Source: Pyrocephalus nanus (Eukaryota; Chordata; Aves; Passeriformes; Tyrannidae). From it: a DNA stretch of 64,000 nt. Both the position numbers and the translations under genes were made by a program. Location of the stretch: contig CM076267.1 of NCBI GenBank assembly GCA_038380795.1, positions 22,280,001 to 22,344,000 on the forward strand. Reading direction: 5' to 3'. This document shows positions 50,895 through 63,987 of the stretch, one piece after another. The notes beneath the pieces are model-generated. The model saw nothing but the letters and a program-made list of their open reading frames with translations, had not been told where the DNA came from and searched no databases. How positions within the stretch are numbered: position 1 is the stretch's first letter; each line of letters begins with the position of its first letter.

Positions 50895-51050
50895 CTAATA
50901 CCTCCTCCGTGTCTCCAGAGGCTCTGGCACCAGCCCGAGGTGGGCACTGGTGGGGTGCTGCAGGTCCCCACCTGCCCGGGCAGCCCGGCAGGCAGCTGCT
51001 CCCGGCCTGGCTACAATCCTGCCCCGCAGGCAGAGCAACCTAACGATGCC
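50895..51050. promoter_or_regulatory. Small CpG- and GC-rich palindromic patch
   Basis: About seven CpGs in about 155 bases of strongly GC-rich sequence in an AT-rich desert. It contains overlapping palindromes: GCAGGT-CCCC-ACCTGC (50960-50975), GGTGGGG/CCCCACC (50949-50955 and 50966-50972) and TGCCCGGGCA (50973-50982). It is too short for a standard CpG island. It could be a small promoter or enhancer core, a decayed GC-rich repeat, or a site kept GC-rich by biased gene conversion. Confidence 0.35.
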
Positions 51051-54000
51051 CCCAGCAAATTGCAGATTACCCATACCTCATGCTGCATCTGAACCCAAGT
51101 AAGACTCACTGGGAGCTGGAGCTGTTCCACATAACAGGCGCTGCTTGGAGACAGAAATCTCATTTGGCTGGATGGGGAGACACCAACCATTTGTTTCACT
51201 CATGTTACATTTTCAAAAAATAATGAAAGTGGCTATTCACACACAGATGAATAAATGGCTGCAGGGGACCTCACAGAAATAGACCAGTGGCATTTTCTCC
51301 CAAATCATGAAGAAATTGCTCATTAAACCAGAATGCAAGTCAGTAGTATAAAACAGGTAACGAACTGCCTTTACATCCCTCCCCCCCACATATATTTTCC
51401 ATTTGTGTCAAGATGAAGGATCTTTTTAGGGTTTGTATCTTTAAAGTCCATAATGAATGCATTCTTTTGCTTAAGGCACAAAATATTTTTCCACTGTAAA
51501 ATACAAGTTTTGCTATGCACACACTCTCATTGCCAAGCCTAAATTTTACCTGTAAAGGTAAAACTTACTTGCCATTACAACTGATTCATTTCACATCTTT
51601 CTGACAAAAAAAAAAAAAAAAAAAAAGGAATAGCCAGAGCACCTACATTTCTGCTCAAATCTGTGTATTTGCAAGCTCCATTGAAGTGCTTAATTCCACA
51701 AGAGATGTAATTTTACTGTTGTTGAAAACAGGGATGACTCAGTGTAATAAGCCAAAAATATCCTACAGATAACATAAATATTACAAAAATTGCCTTTTAG
51801 CAGGCTTCTAACAATAAAAATTCTGAACACGTTTCTTAGGCAAAAAGATTTCCTCTTGTTACCACACTGTATAGACATCACAGTAAACTTAGAGAGATGT
51901 ATAATGTGATATAAACATTAATAGTTCCACAATTGTGTTTTAGAAAGACTATTTATAGAGAAAATACAAAATGTTTCCCAAAAGTATACTTAGACGTAAG
52001 CCACCATAATCTTCTTGCTCATGCAGCAGGAAATCTAATACACCAGCTCAATAAACCTGTAGGAAACAAAGGTTTTATGTAGCATTAAGAGTCACAATAT
52101 TAAAATACCACATATTATATTCAAATACTCTTACTACACTCATTTTAAGAGCCAAGAAAATTAAGTGCCAGTTTGAGAATAATAATATCATAACATGCAG
52201 AAAGAGGCTAGAGAAGTACAGAACTAAGAGGACCCCTCATGATATCTTTGATGCTTGGGTCAGATCCAAACATTTGATAGTATTGATGTTTTGTGTTATC
52301 ACCTGAAAATACTTCCCCAACATAGTAGTATTCCCCAGAATCTGCTGAAAAATGTAAATTCTCATCAGCTGACTCAATGATGTTATTTCAAAATGTATAC
52401 TTTTACCCTTTTTTGTTATTAAGAACAATAAAGTAATCATTATCATTGATATGTCAGTCAAAATCCAGATTTAAGTATAAGTGCATGATATACATATATG
52501 GGTTTATGAGATTACATTAAAATAGGGTATACAGATCATTGACCTTGGGATAATCTAGACAACTGATAAAAATAACTGTCATTTAGTCATTGAGTCTTTT
52601 TGCCAAAAATTAAGGTGTTTAAGTGTTTATTGCCTATACTATTTATTTCAGTAACCTGGTAACTACTCAGAATTTTTAGCATAGATAATGTTTGTAGGAT
52701 TCAACTCCTGGATGCATAGCTCTAGAACTAAAGAAAAGAACAAGAACTGCAAATCTCAGTTTCCCATTCCCGGATACTAAGGTCTTGGCTTCACTTCCAG
52801 CTAGCAGTAAAAGGTGTAATATGTCAACATCTTTTTTTTTTAATACCACAGAAAGCCTAAGATGGCTTTTGTATTTGTTAATAAGTTCATGACTGGATAC
52901 CTGGTTGGGTAGGTTTGAAGAAAGTAGTTGGATAGAGAAGAAAAAAAAAGTTTTCTAGCCAGTCGTACTTCGTAAATGCTTACTGGATGGACAGAGCTTG
53001 GGAATGTTTTGGTGAAATGGGTTAATAAATGAAGGACAAGTTCATGATCAGGATACCTTTATCATATCATTCACACTTGCATATACTGCTTATGTATCTA
53101 TCTAGTTATAACAGCTTCTTCCATCCATGCAAAAAAGTGGAAAGCAGTATTATTTTTAGCAACTCATAGGAAGACTAAAAAACCCCTATTAGAGCATGAA
53201 ATAAACTTATTTTTTCTAAAAATAACATACCCAATTGTGACTCTAAGCAAAACTTAGAGAAACACATCACTGAATAATACAAGCTGCACAGTGAGAGTAT
53301 AAGTATTCTGAGCTTGTGTTTGTGTCACACATCTGAAAAAATGACCTTAGGTGCACATTAGTGGAACATAAGTGTTATTTTATCCTACTATTTAATTATA
53401 AAAATCCATATTATAAACTGGAGGAAGTACCAGCTGGCATAAAAAGATTCCCTACAAGACGAAAATACATCTAAAAGAAAATTGTGTATATTTGTCATTG
53501 GGAGACTGAGTTTAAGCAAGCAATTGTCATGCAAGCAGAGTTGCGAGTAATAATGTGGCCTTTAATGACGGAATGATGGACCTGCCAAACACTAGCTCCT
53601 GCCATAGACTGCTTGTATTTCCCTGCACAAAGATGCCCATCTGGGAGTTATTAACATATCCTCGTCAATTCAGAACCTACTTTAACATAATCCATATTTG
53701 TTGGAGAAAGTCCAACATCAGACAGAGAACAGTGGACACGTGATCCGATGACACATTTCAAGCTGCACACATAAAGCATGCTTGGGCAGCTAAGCAATTC
53801 AGAAATGCAAATAGCAAAAACGTTTCTCTTCCTGGATAAAAAGGACAAATCCCTTTTGGCATAACATCTTATACACTTTTATTACTGAATAGAAACAACA
53901 GAGGTAGGAAAGGGACAGGTAGGTGCTTTTTCATTTCATTCCAAGCAAGCTGACACACTGAGCCTTGCACTGAAGCTGCTGTTTTTGATGACCAATGAAT

Positions 54001-56890
54001 GTTCTGCTGCATGGGAGCAGTGAGAGAGGATGCAAATTCTCCTATGCCAGGAGTGTCTCACTCCTTTTTATATGGTACTTACGAAAGTGAGCACTGTTTA
54101 TTTAAAAGGACCAAAACTCAGCATCAAGGAAGCCCTTTATTAGAAAATTAGCTGGTGCTACAAGACAGTCTATCTTGGAAGCTTTTTTCATGGAACTAGG
54201 TTTTCATTATTCTTTATAATTTTGGATGATTCCCTATTCATAAAGTTCTCTGAAGACTGGAATTTTATTTTAAAGCATACACTGGTATTTCTGAAGCCCC
54301 ACTACATTATCTGCAAAAATCCTCGAAACTTGCATGCAGATGAGATACTGTGAGAGTGCCAGCACTCACAGAGGGCTTGGCACAGCACTTAGATGTACAG
54401 TACTCCAGGATGTTGACAGCTAAAAACTAAGCCCCTTCTTAAACTCTGAACTTAATGGAAAGTGTTGTTTAGTGACTTCAGTTTCTGACTGGATAAAACC
54501 CCAGAAACCTTTTTTCCTCCTTTTTTTCATCCAGTCGTACTCAATTTTCTCATTTTTGGTGTTCAAACTAATATTGCTTATGACCTCCAAAGACCTTCAG
54601 GGAGATGATACTTTTCCCATCACCCAGCCTTTATGGATTGATTCCAACACATGTCTGTAAGTTACAAAAGGCTAGTGTAAACAATAGCTTCCCATTAAAC
54701 TTCAGTTAAACATTAGGACTGCTGTCTAAAGATCATAGCTAAAGATAACTGAAGTGTTACTATATTCCTTTGTGTAGTTCAGTCATGACCCTAATTAATG
54801 TGTCTATTTTAGACATGTATTTCTTTAAGTAATGGGTGGTTTGTTTGGACAATTAGGCAGAGTTGACAAGGAAATTTTCCATCAAACTGAGTCATAAAAA
54901 GTACATTATTCAGCATTATTATGAGTAAAACACTATTTATTACCTGAACTTTACAATACACCATTATCAATCATTACCTGTCATTAAGGTATGTTAACAT
55001 GAGATCAAAGAGACAAAGCCAACTTAAACAAACAGAGGTGCAGAGAAGGCTTTTAGACTTGCTTACTTAAATTGAAACAAGTGTAGCTAAGTCCATTGAT
55101 TAGCTAGAATTTCCTTTCAACTGAAGATGCAAATCAGCTAATCACTGCAATCTCAAAGCAGCCTTTATTCCTTGACACAAATCACAGCTGTGCTCCTTCC
55201 AAGAGGGAAGTGGCCAGATAAATCCCTAGAAATATGGGAAAATACCATAGGGCTTTCTGGATGCAACCTTAGATTCACTCTCACATTAACTCTCACCTAA
55301 AATATTATTTGATAATGCATTTAAAATAATCAACAGAAAGAATCCAAAACAGAGGGAAGTTCTTGGTTTTAAGGGATTAATGTCTTTTAAAAAACCTCAA
55401 AGTGCTGATTCAGCAAACTATTCCAGCCCCTAAGCCAAACTTTTAGGTAACTGTTTTCACAGCAGCATCATCCCAGTGTTTGAGTTACAGAACAGGATTC
55501 CCTTCGTCCTGTCATGTAATGCTCTCAAACACAAACACTCAGGCACACTTTGTGCTACATAGAGAACGTTCTACAGAGAGATCTCCCATCACATTCTATG
55601 CGACCTCCTCAACCATCTTGAAAAGCGGGAAATTATCCCTGAAAGCACAGCCCTTTTGCAACATCGAATAATACTGTTTTATAAGCAACATTACAGTCAA
55701 ACAGTTGCATTATTTCCTTGGAGCTTGCACAAGATGTAAGCTGTTGGGCAAGGTTTTCACTCAAAATAAAAGACTTTACAAGTTTGAGCAGGTTTGGATT
55801 TTTTCCAACTGTGCTATTTAACGGTCTTACTGTAGTCTGCAATTTTATTCCACCCTGCAAGATTCAATCAATGTTTCAGAGAGCAAAGAAGGACAAAACT
55901 AGAAGTCTCATACTATCTCTGATAAACCCTGTGCCAAATCTTTCTGAAATTCTGACCCATTTGGATTCCTAGTTTCTCAATACACAGTTAATCATCTCTT
56001 CTCTTTTCCAAATAACATTATAAGTCACAGATACATATCAAACCTCACTTGAATGGAAATGTTTCCCTCAAAAAGAAGTTCCATATCAAAGGGAACCGTA
56101 ACATGCCCTCATTTCTTCTAGTGATCACAGCTTCTGTACTCTGACAGAATCAAACATTTGCTCCAGCACAGGCCAGTCTGCAAGCTCAAAATTTCTAACC
56201 ATAGCTTCATTCTATATTGCACAAATATGCAATACATATTAAATTGTGGGAGGTTGATTTAGAAGAGTATGATAGTCTTCAAGGTTCCAACAATAATTAC
56301 CTGGGGTTTTATGTCCTTATTAGGAACCAAAACATCACTCAGCAGTGTTCCCTTATCAGACATGTTTTAAGATTTGATAGATTACTGGAAGCATGCTAGA
56401 TAATTGTGATATGTCTTGTTACTCCTCTCTTTTCAAGTTTATTTTAACACCCAGTAAGCTCGATAACCTTATTTACACAACAAAACCTTTAACTTTGTAC
56501 AAATATCTACTGACTGTTCACTAAGTTTAATCCTGGTCATCTAGGTAAGAGGGAAGAGTCATTAATAAAGTATTACCTCAGTCACCACATAGATTTCATC
56601 TGAACACTGCTCAAGGCTCTTTCATTTTTCAGTTCTGAACCATACAAACTATTTATTACTGCTTAGACAACAATCTCTCAGGTAAATGAGAGTTTCAAAA
56701 GTTAATACACGCACAACACTGTCGAGAAGTAAAAGGCTTCCTTCATATCTAGCTGAGAGGTACCACATCTATGATGTTCACATTTCCACTAAATGACACA
56801 TGATGCAAAGAAAACGATCACACAAACAACCCTCTGAAAGAAAAGGCAACACCTCACTAAATCTGCTTTTTTTATGCATAAAGGAAGGAG
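51051..56890. other. Unique AT-rich non-coding DNA
   Basis: No gene is recognised. The A21 run at 51606-51626 is the only prominent low-complexity tract. Frames reach at most about 84 codons and lack domains. The rest shows no recognisable element. Confidence 0.55.
51606..51626. repeat. Poly(A)21 homopolymer
   Basis: Twenty-one consecutive A. No upstream polyadenylation hexamer or duplication marks it as a retrocopy tail. Confidence 0.9.
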
Positions 56891-57152
56891 TCATAGAATC
56901 ATTTAGGTTGGAACAGACCTTTAAGATCACCAGGTCCAACTATTAATGCAGCACTGCCAAGTCCACCACTAAAACCACATCCCTAAGTGCCACATCTATA
57001 CTCCTTTTAAATACCTCAAGGGCTGGTAACTCCACCACTTTCCTGAGCAGGCTGTTCCAATCCTTGACAACCTCTTCAGTGAGCAGATTTTCCAATCTAA
57101 ACCTCCCCTGGCACAACTTGAGGCCATTTCCTCATATTAACATTTGTTGGCT
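56891..57152 (-). mobile_element. CR1 LINE 3' fragment (about 260 bp)
   Basis: Read on the plus strand it starts with the inverted CR1 terminus TCATAGAATCATTTAGGTTG. It continues through AGATCACCAGGTCCAAC, CAGCACTGCCAAGTCCACCA, AAGTGCCACATCTATACTCC, a CTGTTCCAATCCTTGACAAC segment, CAATCTAAACCTCCCCTGGC and ACAACTTGAGGCCATTTCCT. The element therefore lies on the minus strand with its 3' end at 56891. Compared with the usual pattern there is a deletion between GTGAGCAGATTTTCC and AATCTAAACC. The element is 5'-truncated after the 'aggccatttcctc' position and carries only 3'-terminal CR1 sequence. Divergence is modest, so it is younger than the fragment at 5065-5290. Confidence 0.95.
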
Positions 57153-60100
57153 ACTTGTACTACTTAAAAAACAAAAAAAAAAGGAATTCTAGATTTGATT
57201 TTTATATATATGGAAGTGGTCAAAAACATGACTGTAAACACAAGTGTGCATTATAGACAAAAAAGATAAGGAATAGCCTGTGTATGTAAATAATACCTAC
57301 TCTATTTTGAAATACAAGATTTCTAGTAATTTTTGAACCATTCACCAGCTATTGAAATGGAAGTACCTTTAAAGCGTAAAACATTATGCCTTTGATGCTA
57401 TAAAGTCACTACTGCATGTACATTGACAGAAATGAGATATAACACTACATAAACCCAAACATGAAACAGGAACTCACAGGAAATAGATTTTAAAAAAGGG
57501 TATATAGCCCAAATGTGTCAAAACAAATAATGCTTTGTGGCCAATTTGAAACCTTCCCAGTGCAAAGAGAACAGGTGGTAGGGCCAAGAACTTCTGAAAG
57601 GAGCAAGCACCATGAGGTACAAAAAAATTGTGAAAGAAAACATTAGTTGCACCTCATACTTTTCCAGTTAATCATGATAATTTTGTAGTTTTTTTATACT
57701 ATCAAGGTGCTCCATTCAAGCAGCTTTAACATTTTATAAATATTCAGAGAAAATAGATCCCACGAGCATCAGAACGCTTGTTGTTGTGATGGAGCTAATC
57801 CTGTTTTCAGAAAAGCCAACAATTCTCCCACACTCCACTTTTAGAAACAATTTCACTGAAAACGACACTCAAAAATAAAGCATTCTCCCTTCTTTCTCCT
57901 CTCTTTTTTTTGGTGTAGCTGTTATGTTGCTTTACTCAACCTGGCCTACTATATTCCATATAGCTACATGATTTTACCTTTAACAGCTCATTTTTAATTG
58001 CATATCATTGCTACCTTTCATGTAAAGAGACAGGGCTCTGCCATTCTTACTAATTATCCAAATCACTAGTCACTGTTTGCATGTGTGTGGCCTTGCCTAA
58101 AGCTTTTAACCACTAGTTATGTCACTAAATCAAAGCAAGTTGGAGGTGTCTCTGCTGTAGTTACAAACTAATAAAGGTTGCATGACATTCTTTTTAAGCC
58201 TTTTGGAAGTATTCTTTCTAGTATTACACCACTCAAATACAATGAATAATTTGGTGGAGGTAGGGAGACAGGGAGGGCTGGAAGGTTATCTCATGCAGTG
58301 GATTAGTGCACTGCTATCTCACTGAACTGCAGCCACAACAGCACTGCAGCCCTAACCACATTGATTCAGTCTTGAACATGTCTGGTGACAAAACCCACCA
58401 CAGTGAGAGCACGACCCTAACTCTTGCCTCAGGATAGCTCCAGATTCAACATTTGTGTTTGAGAACACTTTGGAAAAGGTCTTTTTCTTCATCTTACTCG
58501 CATAGACTATGGTCTGCCTCTTTCCTCACAGTGGATTTCAACTCTGACTTTTAGGTTTTTTTAGTGTTAACAATACCACATTTACTAAATGAAGTAATAA
58601 GATCTAAAATTGAGAAAAAGCTAACATCTTGCTCGTTGTTAAGCCATAGTGGCTATGAGTGTGTGTACTTTTGCCATGTCCTGCTCTTGGACAGGATGAT
58701 AGCAATGCAGCCATCACACCTTGTTCTTCTGAGGGATTACACCTTGCCCTGTCTCTCACATATACATCCACTTCTTCTGTATAATACTTCCTCCTTTATT
58801 TTCCACTCTAAACCCATCAAAATAAGAAGTAACAGAGTAGCTGTACACATCAAAACTTCCCCCTTAGCTTTCTCAACTGCAATTACATATGAAGCAGGGC
58901 TGGAAGTAATTTTTTTTTGAACTTTCAGATTTTCTCATGCAATTTTCCCAAAAAAAAGTAGGGTTTTCTAAAGTATTTCACTGCACCATAAGAGAAGGAA
59001 AAGGAAAAAGAATCTCCCACTAGATCGAGGGGGCTCATGTAGCAATAAGCTGATATGTGAGGGATGCTTGCACCCATTTCTAACTTTTCTGTTTCCCTTT
59101 TCATAAATCAGTCCCTGAAGTAAGAATAAAAGGCACATTATGCCACTTTATTCTCTGGTCTCCCTAAATCTTAAACACAAGATAACTCCTCTGCAGCATT
59201 GCAGGCAGAGGCGCTCATTCACAAAGAGACACTTGGCTGGAATTGTAATGGCAGAAACAGCAATTTTCGCTTTACAACCCTGACCTAAGCCCACATGGTC
59301 CAGACTAGCATGCACACACAGGCCATTTGATAAGTCTGCCTGTGTCCGTTGTGACAATGTTTTCCACCCTCAGACCTGCAAACCTTGCCCACAGAAGAGT
59401 TCAGGCAGGCCACTGTGCTTCTACAGAGTATTTAAGCATTTATGAATCTGCTTTTGCCCTTCACAAGAATTTGTTAAAAGAAAAAAAATAAATCTTTGAT
59501 TAGTGCTAAAAGAAAAAATTACAGAAATTTCCATTCAGAACAAAATTAAATTCATTTGATTAGTTCACATTTTCCTATTTTCCTCTAGTTCTTTGAAAAA
59601 CATCAGTTAGTAATTTTACATCCTAGCAGGAAAACATTAAATACTTATAATACCACTGTTGCAGTGAAAATACTTAGGTTTTATGATGTCTCTCCAGAGA
59701 GAGATATTTAATACTCTACAGATAGGTTAATTTAGCATAAAATAGTATAAGATCTTCCTTATTTCTGTTCATTTGTTTTCAAATTATAATACCAGGCCAT
59801 GAGCAAGTCGCACATCACATGGCAGTCATCATGCTCAGATTTCCTGATTCACTAAGAAATGCAGAAACTTTCTAGCTCCCATTAACACCAGTTAGCCACC
59901 TCTGCATTTTCACACTCAGAGAAGAAACTTTATACAGTGAAAACCAGAACAACCACCAGTTACGATGCTCTGAACCACTATGACCCGGAATTTGTTCGGG
60001 TCACCACAATCTCACGGTCAAGTACATGATGTGTTTTGTGATTTTGCTAGCATTACATTTGTCCAAATGAGCCTTATTAATTTGGTTTTTTGGCCAAAGG

Positions 60101-61483
60101 TTTTGACAGAATTCAGAGGAAGTTGACTCTGAATCAGGAATAATTTTTCAGAGCAGCTTGCCTACACTTCATGGTTAAGAGTGCCAGCAAAAGCATACTG
60201 GGAGCCTCTCTAAAGGGGAAACACAATGTCTCCAAACATCTCATGGCTCATGAGGGCAGTAAGGGCTTTGCTCCAGTCAAGCAGATGGCGGAGTTGTCAG
60301 GGCTGGGCTCAACCACTGCTTACTCTGATAGAGCTCTTTTGAAGCAGAACACAATCTTCAGTTATTATGAACATCAATCAGCTTCATGCGACCACATATT
60401 CCTCTTTCAAAAGGATTAACACAGGGCAAATCTGCAGTAAATGCACTAAAATAAGTCTGCAGCAGCTCTAAAGTTAGTAGGAATTGTGTGCCTCTTCTCT
60501 CACGGTAGGTCACCCACAAGACTGAGCAGGTCTAAATCCTAATCTATTCTGCAATGAAAGTATTGTGTGAAGCATGTGGACTTGGCCTCAGGGTAGACTG
60601 GTGAAAAAAACAAACAAAAAATAGGTCACTACCCCATTAATCCTTATTACAGATGTTACCAAGAAGAAAACAATTCTCTGTAATTTTCATTTCTCTGTTA
60701 TCTCTTGCCCTTGGGTCAACTTAGTTTTGACTTTCAGCAACTGGGGTGTTCACTGAGGAATAAAAAGTTATACAACTGACCCAAATCTTCTGTTAGACTA
60801 ATGAAAAAATCATGTTGTGTTTTCAGTGGGTTTTTTTGTTAAATCACGGCCCTTGCTATTCACCAACAATCAAGTGCTGAAGAGCCAATAAATTATTTCC
60901 AAAAGGAAATGTAAACAACTTTCTCTGAGGAAGGACTGCATACAGTAGGCTGGAACCTCCTTCAAGTTAATTGCAACACAGTTCACTAATGAAACTTTCC
61001 ATCTATTAAATCTTAACAGGCATAACTATAAAAATGGCGCCAAGCTCTCTCTCCTGCCTAAGAATGCTCCAGACAGCATCTGCAGGGACTTTCACACTTA
61101 TTGTCTTTGCAGGAATTAGCAATTATCCCTAAACAGCAATGGCAACATAGAGCTAATTTCACACCACTTATGCAGTTTTCAAATTAATTTTTATACTGAA
61201 GCGGCTGTAGGAAAGTTTATAGCAATGCTACCTGGTTCTTGCCAAGTAGTGTGCAGCAGATCTGACACAAAATGCTCTGAAGTCGATAGTGAAAGCAAAG
61301 GAAGATGATTCCTAAGTTCAAGATTAGGGTCATGATGGGCAAGGACGTAATCAGTGCTTCAGCCAAGACCTATGCTTGCCTTAGAGGCAAACCCTTAAAT
61401 TCCAGCCCCTCATACCTATTGAAAAGAGAACATGAAGTACATCTCTCCTGACACAAGTGTTGGAGGGACTATCTCTTCTTGTT
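57153..61483. other. Unique non-coding DNA
   Basis: No gene is recognised. Frames of up to 118 codons (58564-58920) have no domain or exon signals. GC-richer patches lie at about 58260-58440 and 60170-60340. The GGTCA half-site cluster at 59981-60020 is listed separately. Confidence 0.55.
59981..60020. promoter_or_regulatory. Paired GGTCA-type half-sites (nuclear-receptor-like)
   Basis: TGACCCG (59981-59987) and CGGGTCA (59997-60003) form a perfect 7-bp inverted repeat, that is, everted GGGTCA half-sites. A third half-site CGGTCA follows at 60015-60020. The three hexamers start at 59981, 59998 and 60015, an exact 17-base pitch. Nuclear receptors bind RGGTCA half-sites, but their known everted spacings are usually shorter than the 11 bases here. 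The regulatory reading is therefore tentative. Confidence 0.25.
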
Positions 61484-61540
61484 TGTAGAACATCTCCTTT
61501 GCTTCTGTAGAACATCTCCTTTGCTTCTGTAGAACATCTC
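61484..61540 (+). repeat. 22-bp minisatellite, 2.6 copies
   Basis: TGTAGAACATCTCCTTTGCTTC repeats identically at 61484-61505 and 61506-61527, with a partial third copy TGTAGAACATCTC at 61528-61540. The lack of mismatches indicates recent expansion. Confidence 0.96.
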
Positions 61541-63946
61541 AATCCACTACTGCTCCTAATCTTACATTTAATTTCCTCTCACCTATACTTTCAGCTGTTG
61601 AGACTCTAAAAAAAACCCTGACACCTCTGTTTCTCATCTGCAAGATTTATCAAAGATCTTCTGCTGGCTCCCATCAATGCATTTTTAAGCCTTGCTTTTC
61701 TGCCACCTCCTCCGTGTTTTCAATTGCCCTTTGTTCATTATCTTTATCTACAAAACAGCATTAAGAGTGACCCAAAACATGTGGGTTCATTCATTCCTGA
61801 ATAATTTAGTGACTGTACTTTCTAAAAGAGTAAAAAAATTCTGTGTGTCCTGGTTGACTTGCTATCCAGAGAGGAAAAACATCCTTTTGCTCTTTTCCTC
61901 TGTTCAGTAACACTACTGAAAACGAAACAATAATTGTAAGTCAGGCAGGTTGCACTTTCGAGGAGAAAGCAGTAGCATTTTTGAAGGCCTGGGACTGGAC
62001 ATTAAATAACCATAGTTCTGCTACTTAGCTTAACTAAGCTAGAATGTCCACACTGATATACCAACTGAATGATCTCACGATCTGATTCCATCACGCTAAA
62101 GCTGGGAAGAAAATTTATCTCCACTATATGCACATTTGAGTCCTTGAAACTGAAGTGTTAATTACTTGAACAAGACAAAAAAGTGCATTTTCTGCCATGT
62201 ATTTTTCCTCAATAACTTACTGTTTCTCCTTTGAATATTGTACTGAATTTCTGGATTTGCTTAGGTACACGATTTCTGGATGGCCTTATCAGCTCAGTCT
62301 TTGAACATTCTAATCAGCGGTAAACATATCCTACTCATAGGTCTATCTTAATTACTTGGATACATTATTTGTTCAATTCAATATGGCTTAAAATATGCTC
62401 ATGAAAGCCAAAGTACTCCTCTCTCCTCTTAATTTGCCTTTTAATTCAAATAATAAACTTCTATTGTATTATATCATGGAAGGATATTGTATGAGAACTC
62501 CATGATATTGTACAAGTTGCAGTAATACCAGCTAATTACATGTAATATGCAAGCTGTAAATACAACTTCTAAATAAAAATTACAAATATATTTTTATTAT
62601 CCACGTTACAAGTGGCAAACACCAACAAAGTGTGTGGTGCTACATAGTAGACTGACTGAAAGAATATAGCCCGACATTCAGGAAAGAAAAAGATTTAGAA
62701 GTTTGAAACATAAATATTTAATTCTCCTCTTTAATTCTCCTCCAAAGCTCATCCAATTTTTAAATGCTGTCTTAACTGATTGTTATTAATATATTTTCTC
62801 AGGCTCAAAAGTTATTCAGAGCAAGGACAAAGTACCTAAAATAAAGAATTCATGTCTCCTTATAAAAAAAAAAATCAATTTTTCAAGTTTATGTGAAAGG
62901 CGTTTTAAAAGCAGTTGTGAGCTATTTCATTTCCTACTGAAAATAAGAAGCTGCAGCTCAATGTCAGTTTTTGGTTTAAGAGGAATGACAAATAACTTGG
63001 CTTGCAGCAACTGTTAATTGATATTAATAAAAATATTAATGTTCACCTAGGTCTTTCCTTTGTATGAAATAATATTAGAGTAATTTCATGGCTGCTAGAT
63101 ACCATAGCTATAAAGCTGAACTGTTCTGGGAAAGGAAGTAACTGCAGAAAGGAAGGTTGGATCTAGAGAGCGGAAAAAAATACTGTACTGATTTTATTCA
63201 TCATCATTAGATGCCTTGAAATAGCTTTTATATTTTTACAGAGACAGAGGAAGGAAGTCAGTGTGTGTTGAACTTGTACTCCTGAGAATTTCTCTGGGAG
63301 CATTTTGCTGAACAAGTCTTGGCAACCCATCAGCATCTCAGTTCAGGGGCAAACACTGAGATGAACTAGTAAGAGTGCGCTAATGAGCTCTGGATCTAGC
63401 AAACAATTTCTAGGAAAGCTATAGTGCTGTCCACACAACAGATAAACCACCTCTTGAACTCCAAGCACTGTTAACTGACCTGCATAATGCAAGTACGAGT
63501 CCTGAAGTAATTTTCAAGGTGTTCCACCTCTAAGATTAGTCCAGGCAAGCTGTACATAAACATTATGTACTAGCATGACACTGAACTACCTATAACATTA
63601 GAGTGTTCCCTTGACAGTACAGCTATGATCTCAACACAAGTTTACACAAATTTAAAGTGAATCATACTCTGCCAAGGCTCACTTTAGAAAGCCAAAATCC
63701 CTTCACTTGAAGTGGAATACAATCAAGTAACTGTAGAGTGGAACTTTTTCCTTTTTGAAGGTCAACATCATCTTTTTGTCTTTCCACCTGAAGTTAACTG
63801 TTGCTGATGAGTATCACAGACCAAGACGACTTTGCAAATATCTGTCTCAGGAGCCAAGTTGCTCTGAAAAGCAGTTCCCAGGGCATAGCAAAGCATTTGG
63901 CTCCTGCTGCAACCCTTTTGTGAGAGAAACTGGGAATGAAAATAAC
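61541..63946. other. Unique AT-rich non-coding DNA
   Basis: No gene is recognised. The main structure is the inverted/direct repeat pair at 62471-62512: ATATCATGGA against TCCATGATAT, plus GATATTGTA twice. An A-run lies at about 62863-62873. Confidence 0.55.
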
Positions 63947-63987
63947 TAAAAAATAAAAATAAAAAAAAAATAAATAAAAAAAAAATT
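63947..63987 (+). repeat. A-rich (AAAAT)n-like low complexity
   Basis: Imperfect AAAAAT/AAAT units and A-runs occupy the end of the window. It is a simple A-rich tract, with no gene visible before the window stops. Confidence 0.85.

Noticed and set aside
60171..60419. 82-codon plus-strand frame with lysine/serine-rich start
   Set aside because: Looks mildly protein-like at the start but matches nothing I know and has no supporting signals.
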